Source: Anaerospora hongkongensis (GTDB taxonomy: Bacteria; Bacillota; Negativicutes; Sporomusales; DSM-15969). Taken from it: a stretch of DNA of 64,000 nucleotides. Location of the stretch: NCBI RefSeq assembly GCF_004339805.1, contig NZ_SLUI01000008.1, positions 1 through 64,000 of the forward strand, read 5' to 3'. The notes under the pieces were generated by a model that did no database searches, was not told the origin of the DNA, and worked only from the letters and a program-made list of their open reading frames with translations. The translations under genes were made by a program, and so were the position numbers. Shown here in pieces: positions 1-8,748 of the stretch. Within the stretch, counting starts at the first letter, position 1. Every line of letters starts with the position of its first letter.

Positions 1-66
1 GTTTCAGTGAAACACCTAACATCTGGCGTTTATTTCATCTTACATTGTTCAGTTTTCAAGGAACAC
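1..66 (-). promoter_or_regulatory. Leader of an rRNA operon running off the left edge
   Basis: Read on the minus strand, this stretch contains CCTTGAAAACTGAACA (complement of 46-61), a sequence typical of Firmicute rRNA leaders and spacers. It lies directly downstream of two consensus promoters. No 16S sequence is present between the promoters and the edge, so I read it as pre-16S leader and expect the rRNA genes just outside the window. It could instead be spacer sequence before a 23S gene, but the promoters argue for the leader. Confidence 0.65.
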
Positions 67-108
67 TTTGTTTTCGTTGTCATCGCTTGTCGCGGTGACA
101 GCTTATTT

Positions 109-137
109 ATGTTAACATAACTGTTTTGTTCTGTCAA
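109..137 (-). promoter_or_regulatory. rRNA-type promoter, proximal (P2)
   Basis: On the minus strand, TTGACA (132-137), 17 nt, then TAACAT (109-114). The -35 is perfect and the spacing optimal. It fires leftwards towards the rRNA-like leader and away from the ABC exporter operon. Tandem arrangement with the promoter at 182-210 is typical of rrn operons. Confidence 0.75.
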
Positions 138-181
138 CATGTTTTTTTCTGAAGCATTTGCTCCCCGAAGAGAGCTTATAT

Positions 182-210
182 AGAATAACACTTTACTTTT
201 ATACTGTCAA
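182..210 (-). promoter_or_regulatory. rRNA-type promoter, distal (P1)
   Basis: On the minus strand, TTGACA (205-210), 17 nt, then TATTCT (182-187). It starts about 30 bp after the stop codon of the ABC-2 permease gene and reads out of the window. Together with the promoter at 109-137 it forms a tandem pair about 70 bp apart. Confidence 0.7.
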
Positions 211-238
211 CCTATTTTTGACTAATTCCCTTCAATTT

Positions 239-1363
239 TTATTCCAGCGTTTTTTTGAATCGGAAGATGCTAGCGGTAAAGACAGCAAAGATAAAAGCAA
301 TCAGTGCAAACAGCTGAGACCAAAGATATTGCAGGCCGATTCCTTTTAAGATAATTGCTCTGACAATTTCCAGAAAGAAAGTCAACGGAATAACATTGCC
401 AAGTGCATAAAAGAACAGAGGCATTGCCTCACGGGGAAACATAAATCCGGATAATAAAACACTGGGCAGAAAAACAAAAAAGGACATCTGCATTGCCTGC
501 ATCTGCGTTTTGGCTAAATTAGAGATAAATACACCTAAGGACAACGAGGCTATAATAAAAACGGAAGCTAAGGCATATAAAAGTCCCAGGCTGCCGCGAA
601 CCGGAATATCAAAGACAACAATTCCTACGGCAAGTGCTAATGTAATTTGCACATAGCCGACAAAGATATATGGAATAATTTTGCCAAGCATTAATTCATG
701 CGCTTTTAAAGGAGTAACAATCAATTGTTCAAGTGTCCCTCTTTCCCGCTCCCGTACAATAGCCATAGAAGTTATCATCACCATCGTCATGGTCAGAATG
801 ACGCCGATGATACCAGGCACCATATAATAAGCGGAAACAAAGTCCGGATTATACCAAGGACGAATCCGCACATCATAAGGCATTCCTGTTTGGCTGATTC
901 CGCTTGCTTGCAATTTGGCTGCTATGATCTCCTGCGATTTGAGCAGTCCGATCATTTGCGCAGTACTAATTGCCGATGACGCCGACATAGAGTCAGAGGC
1001 ATCAACAATAACCTGCACTTGAGCTGCTCTCCCATGCTTGCGGTTCTCCGTAAAATCCGGCGGAAAAATAATCCCCACTTTACTCCTTCCACTTTCAATC
1101 GCTCTTGTAACATCTTCATAGCTTGCTCCGGTATACTTGATGTCGAAGTAACCGCTTGCCTCAAACGAAGCCAATAAATCACGGCTTTCGTGCTGCAGCG
1201 ACTGGTCAAATACGATTGTCGGTAAATGCTTGACATCGGTATTGATGGCAAAACCAAAAACAATCAACTGAATAACCGGTAAAGCGATCATCATCGCAAA
1301 GGTTATCCGGTCACGTCGCATTTGAATAAATTCTTTTATCAAAATCGCTCGCAAACGCCTCAT
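239..1363 (-). CDS. ABC-2 type permease of a multidrug or xenobiotic efflux system (YbhR/YbhS-like)
   Basis: 374 aa. An N-terminal membrane anchor (about residues 18-38) is followed by a large extracytoplasmic domain and five or so C-terminal membrane helices, the usual plan of the YbhS/YbhR/YhhJ family. It is the last gene of an operon encoding TetR, HlyD, two ATPases and this permease. The start overlaps the upstream ATPase stop by 4 nt. Only one permease is present, although the E. coli ybhFSR system has two, so a homodimer is likely. The substrate cannot be read from sequence. The rRNA promoters begin right after its stop. Confidence 0.88.
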   Translation of the reverse strand: MRRLRAILIKEFIQMRRDRITFAMMIALPVIQLIVFGFAINTDVKHLPTIVFDQSLQHESRDLLASFEASGYFDIKYTGASYEDVTRAIESGRSKVGIIFPPDFTENRKHGRAAQVQVIVDASDSMSASSAISTAQMIGLLKSQEIIAAKLQASGISQTGMPYDVRIRPWYNPDFVSAYYMVPGIIGVILTMTMVMITSMAIVRERERGTLEQLIVTPLKAHELMLGKIIPYIFVGYVQITLALAVGIVVFDIPVRGSLGLLYALASVFIIASLSLGVFISNLAKTQMQAMQMSFFVFLPSVLLSGFMFPREAMPLFFYALGNVIPLTFFLEIVRAIILKGIGLQYLWSQLFALIAFIFAVFTASIFRFKKTLE

Positions 1364-2262
1364 ACCATCAACTCCTTTCTATGAGAGTTAACAAAATACA
1401 CGAAAACATCTTCTAAGGATGGGGAAATAATTTCATAAGGATATGGGGAGAAAGCTGCCAATTGATCTGCTTGAACCAAAACGTGCACGGCATTGCCTTG
1501 CACATAGGCATCGACCACTCCTTCTTTTTCCTGGATTGCCGTCAGCAGCTCCATGGAGTGAGTATCTTCAATGCGAATCAGCGTATCTGTTATTGCTTGC
1601 TTTAACCCGGTAGGCGTATTGGACGCAATTAATTTCCCTTCAAAGATAAAGCCAATATCATCACAGCGTTCGGCTTCATCCATAAAATGAGTAGTAACTA
1701 GTATGGTCGTGCCGGCATTCGCTAAATCATAAATGATTTCCCAAAATAACCGCCTCGATTTAGGATCAACGCCTCCCGTTGGCTCATCCAGAAAAACAAT
1801 AGACGGTGAATGCAGGATTGAGCAGCCTAGTGCCAGCCGTTGTTTCCACCCCCCTGACAAATTAACCGTCAACTCGTTTTCCCGGCCATTCAAACCAGCC
1901 ATCGCAATCATCTGACTGATACGCGCTTGTTTGTTCTTGCCAGACAGGTTATACATGCCTGCATAGAATTCCAGGTTTTCCTTTACGGTTAAGTCCTCAT
2001 AGAGACTGAATTTTTGGGACATATAACCAATATGCTGTTTGATTTGCTCTCCTTCACGGGCAATATCATAGCCAAGTACCGTTCCTTTTCCGGCTGTTGG
2101 CGCCAGTATCCCGCATAGCATTCGAATCGTTGTCGATTTCCCCGAGCCATTAGGACCTAGAAAACCATAGATAGAACCTTTTTTAATCCGCATCGTAACC
2201 TTATCCACGGCTGTAAAGCTTTCAAAACGGCGGGTGAGATTTTCTGTTTCAATAATAAACAT
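1360..2262 (-). CDS. ABC exporter ATPase, second of the pair
   Basis: 300 aa. Walker A GPNGSGKST at residues 36-44, signature LSGGWKQR near residue 136, and Walker B VFLDEP followed by TGGVDP. The Trp in the signature is slightly unusual, since Met or Gln is commoner. A C-terminal extension of about 80 residues is typical of DrrA/CcmA-type drug exporters. It starts on the stop codon of the neighbouring ATPase gene (1-nt overlap at 2262) and overlaps the permease by 4 nt, so the genes are translationally coupled. In E. coli YbhF the two ATPase halves are fused; here they are separate genes. Confidence 0.9.
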   Translation of the reverse strand: MFIIETENLTRRFESFTAVDKVTMRIKKGSIYGFLGPNGSGKSTTIRMLCGILAPTAGKGTVLGYDIAREGEQIKQHIGYMSQKFSLYEDLTVKENLEFYAGMYNLSGKNKQARISQMIAMAGLNGRENELTVNLSGGWKQRLALGCSILHSPSIVFLDEPTGGVDPKSRRLFWEIIYDLANAGTTILVTTHFMDEAERCDDIGFIFEGKLIASNTPTGLKQAITDTLIRIEDTHSMELLTAIQEKEGVVDAYVQGNAVHVLVQADQLAAFSPYPYEIISPSLEDVFVYFVNSHRKELMV

Positions 2263-3161
2263 TAGCTCACCTCATCTGCTAAATATACAAATACATCTTC
2301 CAGCGTAGGTTTCACTTCCCGTATAGCAAAAGCGGAAATTCCTGCGTCCTTCAGAGCAGCCTCTATTGCGGTCTTGGCACTGGCCAGCTCTTTTACCACT
2401 ACATGATAGGCTTCGCCAAAGGTATTAACATCAATAACAGGGCAAGCAGACAAATGCCGCCTGATATCTTTGCTCTCAGTCCGGATTTCCAGTATGCGGT
2501 AAGGATAATTTTGTTTGAGCTGCTGCGGAGTATCGCAGGCAACAACCTTGCCGGAATTGAAAAAGGCGATCCGCGTACACAATTCGGCTTCATCCATATA
2601 TGGTGTCGAAACAACAACAGTCATCCCCGTTTTGTTTAATCCGTAGAGCATCTGCCAAAATTCCCGCCGGGACACTGGATCAACGCCGGTTGTAGGTTCA
2701 TCAAGAAAAAATAGTTCCGGTTCGTGCATCAAGCCTGCTGCTAAAGCGAGTTTTTGTTTCATTCCCCCTGATAACTTATCTGCTAACCGGTCCTGAAACG
2801 GCCATAAGTTAGTAAATTTCAGGATTTCTTCCGCCTGCCGCTTAATCTCTGCCTGTGAAGCACCGTAGAGAGAACCGACCAGGCGAATATTTTCCATTAC
2901 CGTCAGATCGCCATACAGACTGAATTTCTGCGGCACATAGCCGATATAAGGTTTAATCTGCTCCAGCTTTGTTTTGTTCATGACGGTAATAACACCAGCA
3001 GAAGCAGTGAGAATGCCGATAAGCATGCGCATAGTTGTCGTTTTTCCCGCACCGTCAGGACCGACAAAACCAAATATTTCACCTGCTTGAACAGACAGGG
3101 AGATATTCTTTACTGCTGCCAGCGAGCCGAATTGCTTGCTTACATTCATCATGTGTATCAT
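2262..3161 (-). CDS. ABC exporter ATPase, first of the pair
   Basis: 299 aa. Walker A GPDGAGKTT at residues 34-42, signature LSGGMKQK, and Walker B FFLDEPTTGVDP. It is homologous to the next gene throughout, so the two probably form a heterodimer equivalent to the halves of YbhF. The start overlaps the end of the HlyD gene by 4 nt. It should act at the cytoplasmic face with the ABC-2 permease at 239-1363. Cargo is unknown; drug or xenobiotic export is the family's usual role. Confidence 0.9.
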   Translation of the reverse strand: MIHMMNVSKQFGSLAAVKNISLSVQAGEIFGFVGPDGAGKTTTMRMLIGILTASAGVITVMNKTKLEQIKPYIGYVPQKFSLYGDLTVMENIRLVGSLYGASQAEIKRQAEEILKFTNLWPFQDRLADKLSGGMKQKLALAAGLMHEPELFFLDEPTTGVDPVSRREFWQMLYGLNKTGMTVVVSTPYMDEAELCTRIAFFNSGKVVACDTPQQLKQNYPYRILEIRTESKDIRRHLSACPVIDVNTFGEAYHVVVKELASAKTAIEAALKDAGISAFAIREVKPTLEDVFVYLADEVS

Positions 3162-4129
3162 GGAATTCTCACATCAGCCGGCATACCCGCTTTTAATATG
3201 CCGTCCGGGTTATCGACCCGTACTTTTACACCAAATACCATATTGGCACGTTCACGCTGCGTTAAGCTTTGCCGCGGCGTAAATTCAGCTGTTTGACTTA
3301 TTTCGCTAATTACTCCGTGAAAAATGCGCTCAGGATACGAATCAACTTTAACCTGAACCTCTTGGTTCAACGAAATTTGACCAAGCTGCGTTGAGGCAAT
3401 ATACACCTTCACCCAGCATTCGGAAAGTTTAACAACCGTAATAATGGGATTACCTGCATTTACATATTCACCGGCTTCTACATTTTTACTTACAACCGTC
3501 CCTACTCCGGGGCTAATGACGGTTGTATCATTTACTACCGTCCGGCTTGCTTCGACGATTGCCTTATTACGCTCTACTTCAAGACGCTGTGCATCCACAA
3601 CATCAATACGGTTGCCTTCCTCTACTATGCCCTGGCGGGATTGAGCGGCCATATAGGTCTGATAAGCAACGTCCCTGCCAGCCTTACTTGATTCTAATTG
3701 CTGGGCAGATATTGCCCCTTTCGCAAAAAGCTCGGCATACCTTTGATAATCGCTTTGTGCCTTATTGTATAAAACCCGTGCCGATACAACCGAGGTCAGG
3801 GCATCTTCTTTCTCCTGCGGGCGAGAACCTTTTTGCAAATCTGTCAGCTGAATTTCCGCTCGTTTATAAGCGGCTTCATCCCGCAGCAGCTGGGCATCTA
3901 AATCAGGCCGGGAAACACGGGCAACTTTTTGCCCCGCCTGGACTGAATCGCCTTCTTTCACCAGCAGTTCAACAAGCTGCCCGCCAACTTTAGGGGAAAT
4001 ATCAACGCGTGTTACCTCAATTGTACCGGTTGCGGTCATCGTTTCTGCTTCGCGATGATACAGTTTATAGGCTGTAGCTGCTGCCAGTACCAAAAGCAGC
4101 AGACCAATGGCGACAATTTTTTTATTCAT
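3158..4129 (-). CDS. HlyD/EmrA-family periplasmic adaptor of the ABC exporter
   Basis: 323 aa from the chosen ATG at 4129, which follows an AGGAGG ribosome site. A longer frame opens at 4192 but lies inside the tetR gene. Residues about 5-22 form a single membrane anchor. A biotinyl-lipoyl-like half, a coiled-coil region (roughly 80-190) and a second beta-barrel part follow. Adaptors of this type bridge an inner-membrane exporter to an outer-membrane channel, which fits a diderm Firmicute, although monoderms also carry them. It overlaps tetR by 8 nt and the first ATPase by 4 nt. Confidence 0.88.
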   Translation of the reverse strand: MNKKIVAIGLLLLVLAAATAYKLYHREAETMTATGTIEVTRVDISPKVGGQLVELLVKEGDSVQAGQKVARVSRPDLDAQLLRDEAAYKRAEIQLTDLQKGSRPQEKEDALTSVVSARVLYNKAQSDYQRYAELFAKGAISAQQLESSKAGRDVAYQTYMAAQSRQGIVEEGNRIDVVDAQRLEVERNKAIVEASRTVVNDTTVISPGVGTVVSKNVEAGEYVNAGNPIITVVKLSECWVKVYIASTQLGQISLNQEVQVKVDSYPERIFHGVISEISQTAEFTPRQSLTQRERANMVFGVKVRVDNPDGILKAGMPADVRIP

Positions 4130-4721
4130 CTTCCTGCCTCCTCTCCAATCCCCGCAGATACAATTCAATAGCCTGGCGAATATATTCGCCACCTTGATTT
4201 ATCCCTAAGAAACTGTTTGCAACCGGCCGGGCAATAAAATAAAAATTAAGAATACTGGCTAATGCTAATGCCGCATAGCCGGGATTAATATTTGCTTTGA
4301 ATTGGCCTGCCTGAATACCTTGCTCAACTGTTTGGTACAGGAATTGATAGAGCCTGGCAATATTAGGCCTGACAATTTCCGCAAAACAGTTAGTTGGGTT
4401 GGTCATTTCACTTTGGCCCAGTCTCAACAACCAGGGAAGTTCTTGATGAATGTCCGCCATTGTCCAGGCAAACGCTTCCAGTCTTGGCTTAGGCGCCAGC
4501 GCTCCGGGAATTGCTTCAATTCGCGCTACCGCTTGCAAGAACTGATTTTGCAGCACTTCTTTATAAAGACCTTCCTTGCCGCCAAAGTAATACGAAACCA
4601 AAGCACTATTTACATTAGCAGCCTTAGCCAGCAGCCGAATGGATACCGCAGAATATCCTTTTTCTGCAAAAAGCTGTGTTGCAGCTGATAATAAGCGTTC
4701 TTTTGCATCTTGTTCACTCAT
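4122..4721 (-). CDS. TetR/AcrR-family repressor of the ABC efflux operon (CecR-like)
   Basis: 199 aa. An N-terminal helix-turn-helix (about residues 8-55, with YYFGGKEGLY at the end of the HTH) precedes a ligand-binding C-terminal domain resembling the CecR/YbiH group, which in E. coli sits with the ybhGFSR exporter. It is the first gene of the operon. A perfect 18-bp palindrome lies about 20 bp upstream of its start, so autoregulation is likely. The ligand is unknown. Confidence 0.88.
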   Translation of the reverse strand: MSEQDAKERLLSAATQLFAEKGYSAVSIRLLAKAANVNSALVSYYFGGKEGLYKEVLQNQFLQAVARIEAIPGALAPKPRLEAFAWTMADIHQELPWLLRLGQSEMTNPTNCFAEIVRPNIARLYQFLYQTVEQGIQAGQFKANINPGYAALALASILNFYFIARPVANSFLGINQGGEYIRQAIELYLRGLERRQEDE

Positions 4722-4729
4722 TAGGCACC

Positions 4730-4758
4730 TCGTTTAATCAATCGTTTAATTAAACGAT
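4730..4758. promoter_or_regulatory. Probable operator of the TetR repressor
   Basis: ATCGTTTAATTAAACGAT at 4741-4758 is a perfect 18-bp palindrome. A second half-site, TCGTTTAATCA, starts at 4729-4730 next to it. The position just upstream of the tetR start is where TetR-family autorepressors bind. Confidence 0.7.
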
Positions 4759-4813
4759 AGCACGGATTTTTCTGCAGTGCAAGTTATATTTGCGAATATT
4801 CGCTAAAAACCGC

Positions 4814-4846
4814 ACAAAAAAATGCCCTGCTTACTCGCAGGACATT
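4814..4846 (-). terminator. Rho-independent terminator after the nfeD-floA operon
   Basis: On the minus strand, ATGTCCTGC, a short loop, then GCAGGGCAT followed by seven T. It lies just after the stop of the 120-aa protein and so closes the operon that starts with nfeD. Confidence 0.8.
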
Positions 4847-4851
4847 TTCTC

Positions 4852-5214
4852 TTACTCTTTAGGTCTAGGTGACAATCCGCGGCTTGGCTTGATCGGCCGA
4901 TAAGCCCGCGGTGGTTGTAAAATCTCAGCAAAGATATAGCCTGTTTGAATGTTGGCCATAGTAAGCTGCCCCTGCCAGGGAGATGGCTCTGCTGCCACCA
5001 CTGGAATATGTACCTCCGGCGGCATAGCTGCCTTGGGAGTGACGGTATTGGGCTTAACAATGGGCAGCGGCTCAGCTTTTGGCGCATCCGGATATGGCTT
5101 ATGCGGCATAGATTCCGGAATTGTAGGATACTCATACTTTTTCGGTTTCCGGCGGAAAAGTTCCGGTAAGATATAAAGCAGGGCCATGATAATGAGGAGA
5201 TATTTCAATTCCAC
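4852..5214 (-). CDS. Small membrane-anchored proline-rich protein, unknown function
   Basis: 120 aa. One N-terminal hydrophobic segment (residues 4-18) is followed by a basic patch (RRKPKK) and a long Pro/Ala/Lys-rich, probably unstructured tail. I do not recognise a family. It follows floA by 10 bp and shares its terminator, the place held by yqfB in the Bacillus yqeZ-floA-yqfB operon, although I see no clear similarity to YqfB. A role with the flotillin-like membrane domain is inferred from position only. Confidence 0.7.
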   Translation of the reverse strand: MELKYLLIIMALLYILPELFRRKPKKYEYPTIPESMPHKPYPDAPKAEPLPIVKPNTVTPKAAMPPEVHIPVVAAEPSPWQGQLTMANIQTGYIFAEILQPPRAYRPIKPSRGLSPRPKE

Positions 5215-5224
5215 TACAGGTCAC

Positions 5225-6223
5225 CTACTTTTTTTGCTCATCAATTCTGGCTGAAGTGTTAGGACCAGCTTTGGCGATAGTCTCCCTCATCTGGGTATCG
5301 GCAAGAACATTATTCATATTATAGTAGTCCATAACACCCATATGGCCTTCTTTTAGTGCCACTGCTAATGCCCGGGGTACTTCTGCCTGCGCTTCCACAA
5401 CCTTCGCCTGCATCTCCTGGGTAAACGCTTTCATTTCCTGTTCTTTCGCTACAGCCATTGCCCTGCGTTCTTCAGCTCTGGCTTGGGCAATGCGCTTCTC
5501 TGCTTCGGCCTGATCTGTCAGCAGCTCAGCACCAATGTTGCGCCCTACATCGACGTCGGCAATATCGATTGACAAAATCTCAAATGCTGTTCCCGCATCT
5601 AAGCCTTTTGACAATACCGTACGCGAAATATGATCGGGGTTCTCCAATACATCCTTGTGATCGGTAGATGAACCAACAGTCGTGACAATACCTTCCCCTA
5701 CCCGGGCAATGATTGTTGCTTCACCGGCGCCCCCTACCAACCGGTCAATGTTAGCCCGCACCGTAACTCTTGCTTTTACCTTTAATTCAATACCATTTTT
5801 TGCTACCGCAGAAACGACAGGGGTTTCAATTACTTTCGGATTAACGCTCATTTGTACCGCTTCTAATACATTACGGCCAGCTAAGTCAATAGCGGCAGAC
5901 CGTTCAAAAGGCAGCGGAATTTGAGCACGATGTGCGGCAATCAAGGCATCTACCACGCGGTCAACATCACCGCCTGCAAGATAATGTGCTTCCAGTTGGT
6001 TTACATTGACGTCCAGGCCTGCTTTATTGGCTTTAATTAAGGGCATTACAATTTGAGCGGGGGGAACACGGCGCAGCCGCATACCGACCAACGTAAAAAT
6101 TCCCACATTTACACCTGCCGCCAAGGCTGAGATCCAAAGACCCAGTGGTACAAAATGAAGAAATACCGCAGCAACAACAAAAAACAGTAACACACCGAGT
6201 ATCGGGATTAACAGGATTGACAT
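5225..6223 (-). CDS. floA: Flotillin-like protein FloA (YqfA)
   Basis: 332 aa, the family's usual size. Two N-terminal hydrophobic stretches (about 3-50) anchor a SPFH/band-7-like domain (about 60-200). An Ala/Glu/Lys-rich coiled coil ([18 protein letters not shown] and on) follows. Bacterial FloA assembles in functional membrane microdomains and affects membrane fluidity, secretion and signalling. It lies 18 bp downstream of the nfeD gene, the standard partner of flotillins. Confidence 0.92.
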   Translation of the reverse strand: MSILLIPILGVLLFFVVAAVFLHFVPLGLWISALAAGVNVGIFTLVGMRLRRVPPAQIVMPLIKANKAGLDVNVNQLEAHYLAGGDVDRVVDALIAAHRAQIPLPFERSAAIDLAGRNVLEAVQMSVNPKVIETPVVSAVAKNGIELKVKARVTVRANIDRLVGGAGEATIIARVGEGIVTTVGSSTDHKDVLENPDHISRTVLSKGLDAGTAFEILSIDIADVDVGRNIGAELLTDQAEAEKRIAQARAEERRAMAVAKEQEMKAFTQEMQAKVVEAQAEVPRALAVALKEGHMGVMDYYNMNNVLADTQMRETIAKAGPNTSARIDEQKK

Positions 6224-6241
6224 TTACATTCCTCCTTATAT

Positions 6242-7540
6242 CTACTCCACAATGGGATGAACCACAATCCGATTGCCTTTGACACTTACCACTTTGACCG
6301 GAATACCAGCAGGAAGAAATCTTCCTTCAGAAACGACATCCAATTGTACACCTTTCAGTTCAATTCTGCCTGCAGGTCTTAATTGCGTGATCGTAATTCC
6401 TTCACAGCCCAGATAACAGTCATAGTCCTGGGCACTGGTATAACCGGCCTGCGTCGTCTCGCTGTCTTTCAGGATGAGCTTGGTCCAAAGCTTGCTGGAT
6501 GGCAGGTATCTGGCAAGTACAGCAAAAGCAATAATGGCAACGACAAGACTGATTGTCATTGTAGTGACAGCCGACAAATTAGCACCTAAGCTGAGGAAAA
6601 AGCTTGCCAAAATACTAGCCAGCCCGGCTATACCAAACAAGCCTGTTCCCGGCACATACAGTTCTACGACCAATAAAATGCAGCCCGCCGCAAAAAGCAA
6701 GATTTCCAAAAGGCCTGCCACTCCTGTCAGCCACTGACTGCCGAAGAATAACACTGCTGCCACGATTGCGACCAACGCGCCAACTCCGGTTCCAGCAGTC
6801 TTAATTTCAGCTAGTACGGCAAGGAAAATCAGCGATAAAAGTCCTGATTTAATAGCTGGGTTGGACAGCCAGCCTGCCAGTCGGTCTGTCCATTGCGGCT
6901 GGTACTCCACTACGGTTGCATCACTGAAACCATAATGAGCCAATACAGCAGCACGGTCCACCGCAACAAAATCGGCAAAGCCGACATCTTTTGCCTGATA
7001 ATCGGTGAGCGCCAGTATCTGCCCTGGTTCTGCATACCCGGGAAGTCCCAGGGATTTATCCACCATAGCTTCGGCAACTCTGGGGTTGCGTCCAGTCTTA
7101 TTCGCTGTAGCCGCAAACTCCGCTTTCAGTGCAGCTACTGTTTTTTCAGTGGTTGGTATAGGCTCTGCTGCGCCAATACTGCCTCCCGGAGCAACCGCAA
7201 TACTTTGATGAGCCAGAGCAATTAACGCCCCCGCAGACCAGGCTCTGTTTTTGATATAACAAATCGTCGGTACCGGCGAATCAATAATGACATCCCGCAT
7301 TTGTACGGCGGCATCAACCAAACCGCCAAATGTGTCCAGTTCAACCAATATAGCCCGGGCATTATTTTTTTGCGCTTCCTGAAACGCACGCTGCAGCAAA
7401 GCAGACTGACCACCATCAATTTCACCCTTTATTGTCACAACAGCAACGGATGAAGCCGGTTCAACTGCAGCAGAAACACCGAGAGTTACCCATAGTGCCA
7501 GGCAAAGGAAAAGTAAAAAAATACGCCTGATTCGTTCCAT
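6242..7540 (-). CDS. NfeD-family membrane protein with ClpP-like serine protease domain (YqeZ-like)
   Basis: 432 aa. A signal peptide (about 1-24) precedes a ClpP/SppA-like protease domain with the candidate nucleophile Ser102 in AWSAGALIALA and a Gly-rich GGSIGAAEPI stretch. Four or so membrane helices (about 235-345) and a C-terminal OB-fold NfeD domain (about 370-432) follow. It heads the operon with floA. NfeD proteins are thought to process or scaffold stomatin/flotillin partners. The start has a good GGAGGTG ribosome site. Confidence 0.9.
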   Translation of the reverse strand: MERIRRIFLLFLCLALWVTLGVSAAVEPASSVAVVTIKGEIDGGQSALLQRAFQEAQKNNARAILVELDTFGGLVDAAVQMRDVIIDSPVPTICYIKNRAWSAGALIALAHQSIAVAPGGSIGAAEPIPTTEKTVAALKAEFAATANKTGRNPRVAEAMVDKSLGLPGYAEPGQILALTDYQAKDVGFADFVAVDRAAVLAHYGFSDATVVEYQPQWTDRLAGWLSNPAIKSGLLSLIFLAVLAEIKTAGTGVGALVAIVAAVLFFGSQWLTGVAGLLEILLFAAGCILLVVELYVPGTGLFGIAGLASILASFFLSLGANLSAVTTMTISLVVAIIAFAVLARYLPSSKLWTKLILKDSETTQAGYTSAQDYDCYLGCEGITITQLRPAGRIELKGVQLDVVSEGRFLPAGIPVKVVSVKGNRIVVHPIVE

Positions 7541-7873
7541 ATTTCACCTCCAATGGCCTATATACTATATTCGCGGCATAACCCGTCCTTTCCTGTTTTC
7601 CAGATAAAAACTGTTGACTTGTCGTTTTCTGTATGTTATTGTCATATTTAGTTCATGTTAGTTATTTATTTACTTTCCTAGCTGTATATGTACGACCTAG
7701 TATATTTCCTTGGACATGCAATAACCGACCTGTCTATCTCCGGCAATTTATCCAGTTATTGTCGTATTATCTTAAGCAAATATCGCGCTAATTATCAACT
7801 TTTTTTATAATAAAATTCATTTCAACCCTGAGCAATTATCACACTCATTACTGCAGACAATTCATGAACGCTA
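7541..7873. other. AT-rich intergenic region without a recognisable gene
   Basis: About 330 bp between the nfeD start and the first of two terminators. I see no open frame with a convincing ribosome site on either strand and no RNA fold I recognise. It must hold the promoter of the nfeD operon, but no hexamer pair stands out. Confidence 0.5.
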
Positions 7874-7904
7874 AAATAAGTCAGGTTTTTACCTGACTTA
7901 TTTT
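7874..7904. terminator. Bidirectional stem-loop terminator
   Basis: AAATAAGTCAGGT, a 4-nt loop of T, then ACCTGACTTATTTT, with T runs on both strands. It sits behind the yqeY terminator and may be a second barrier for transcription from yqeY. Confidence 0.75.
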
Positions 7905-7925
7905 TTATGCATTTATCCCTAGATA

Positions 7926-7958
7926 AAAACTAAAACCGGTATCCTGGTCGGATACCGG
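7926..7958 (-). terminator. Terminator of yqeY
   Basis: On the minus strand, CCGGTATCC, a 5-nt loop, then GGATACCGG followed by TTTTAGTTTTT. It starts 7 bp after the yqeY stop codon. Confidence 0.85.
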
Positions 7959-7964
7959 CATGTG

Positions 7965-8417
7965 TTAGTTATTGAGCATTTCGCGAACGATTGTATTGAC
8001 CAGCTTACCATCGGCACGGCCTTTTACTTTCGGCATCAGGGCAGCCATCACCTTGCCCATATCCTTAGCAGTCGAAGCCTGTGTTTCTTGAACTGCGTCG
8101 GCAACAAAGACCCGTACTTCCTCTTCCGTTAATTGCTGCGGAAGGTAAGCCATTAAGACAGCAACTTCTTTTTCCAGGTTTTCAACCAGATCAAGGCGGT
8201 TTGCTTTCTCAAATTCGGCCATTGCATCCCGGCGTAACTTCAGTTCTTTTGCCAAAACATCAAGAACTTCTTCTTCGGCCAGCTCTTTTTTGCGGTCAAT
8301 TTCAACATTTTTAATACTTGCTCGAACCATGCGGATAACAGATAGCCGGAGTTTGCCAGCTTCTTTATCTTTCATGGCCTGTTTCATGTCTTCAGTTAAA
8401 CGTTCCTTAGTAGACAT
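7965..8417 (-). CDS. yqeY: GatB/YqeY domain protein
   Basis: 150 aa, full length for the family. It resembles the tail domain of GatB, the tRNA-dependent amidotransferase subunit, with the conserved AYLPQQLTEEE segment mid-protein and a C-terminal GRADGKLVN motif typical of this domain. The stand-alone protein is thought to act in tRNA-related metabolism, but no reaction is firmly assigned. It follows rpsU by about 57 bp, the usual rpsU-yqeY pairing in Firmicutes. Confidence 0.9.
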   Translation of the reverse strand: MSTKERLTEDMKQAMKDKEAGKLRLSVIRMVRASIKNVEIDRKKELAEEEVLDVLAKELKLRRDAMAEFEKANRLDLVENLEKEVAVLMAYLPQQLTEEEVRVFVADAVQETQASTAKDMGKVMAALMPKVKGRADGKLVNTIVREMLNN

Positions 8418-8474
8418 CAGCGATACCTCCGAGACTAGCGAAAAGCCATCAGTGTAGTCCTGCAGAAGAACTGT

Positions 8475-8654
8475 TTAAGCTTTAAATTTACGTTTGCGAG
8501 CCGCTTCGGACTTTTTCTTGCGTTTGACACTAGGTTTTTCGTAGTGTTCGCGTTTTCTCACTTCCGAAAGAACACCAGCCTTTTGGCAAGAGCGTTTAAA
8601 CCTACGGAGTGCGCTATCAAGTGTTTCGTTTTTACCTACCTTGATTTCTGACAT
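8475..8654 (-). CDS. rpsU: 30S ribosomal protein S21
   Basis: 59 aa starting at the ATG at 8654, which follows GGAGGGAGGGAGA. A longer frame from 8675 would include the ribosome site and is rejected. It begins [19 protein letters not shown] and ends in a very basic tail, the S21 pattern. S21 helps the small subunit base-pair with mRNA during initiation. A perfect consensus promoter lies upstream. Confidence 0.96.
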   Translation of the reverse strand: MSEIKVGKNETLDSALRRFKRSCQKAGVLSEVRKREHYEKPSVKRKKKSEAARKRKFKA

Positions 8655-8717
8655 CTGATCTCCCTCCCTCCACACTGACCTTCAGGGAAGTGCAGTTACT
8701 TCTACATACACCTAAGT

Positions 8718-8746
8718 ATTATACCTAATATGACAAACATTGTCAA
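8718..8746 (-). promoter_or_regulatory. Consensus promoter of rpsU-yqeY
   Basis: On the minus strand, TTGACA (8741-8746), 17 nt, then TATAAT (8718-8723), a perfect match to the housekeeping sigma consensus. It lies immediately behind the stop codon of the HIT gene, about 64 bp before the rpsU start. Confidence 0.9.
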
Positions 8747-8748
8747 CA

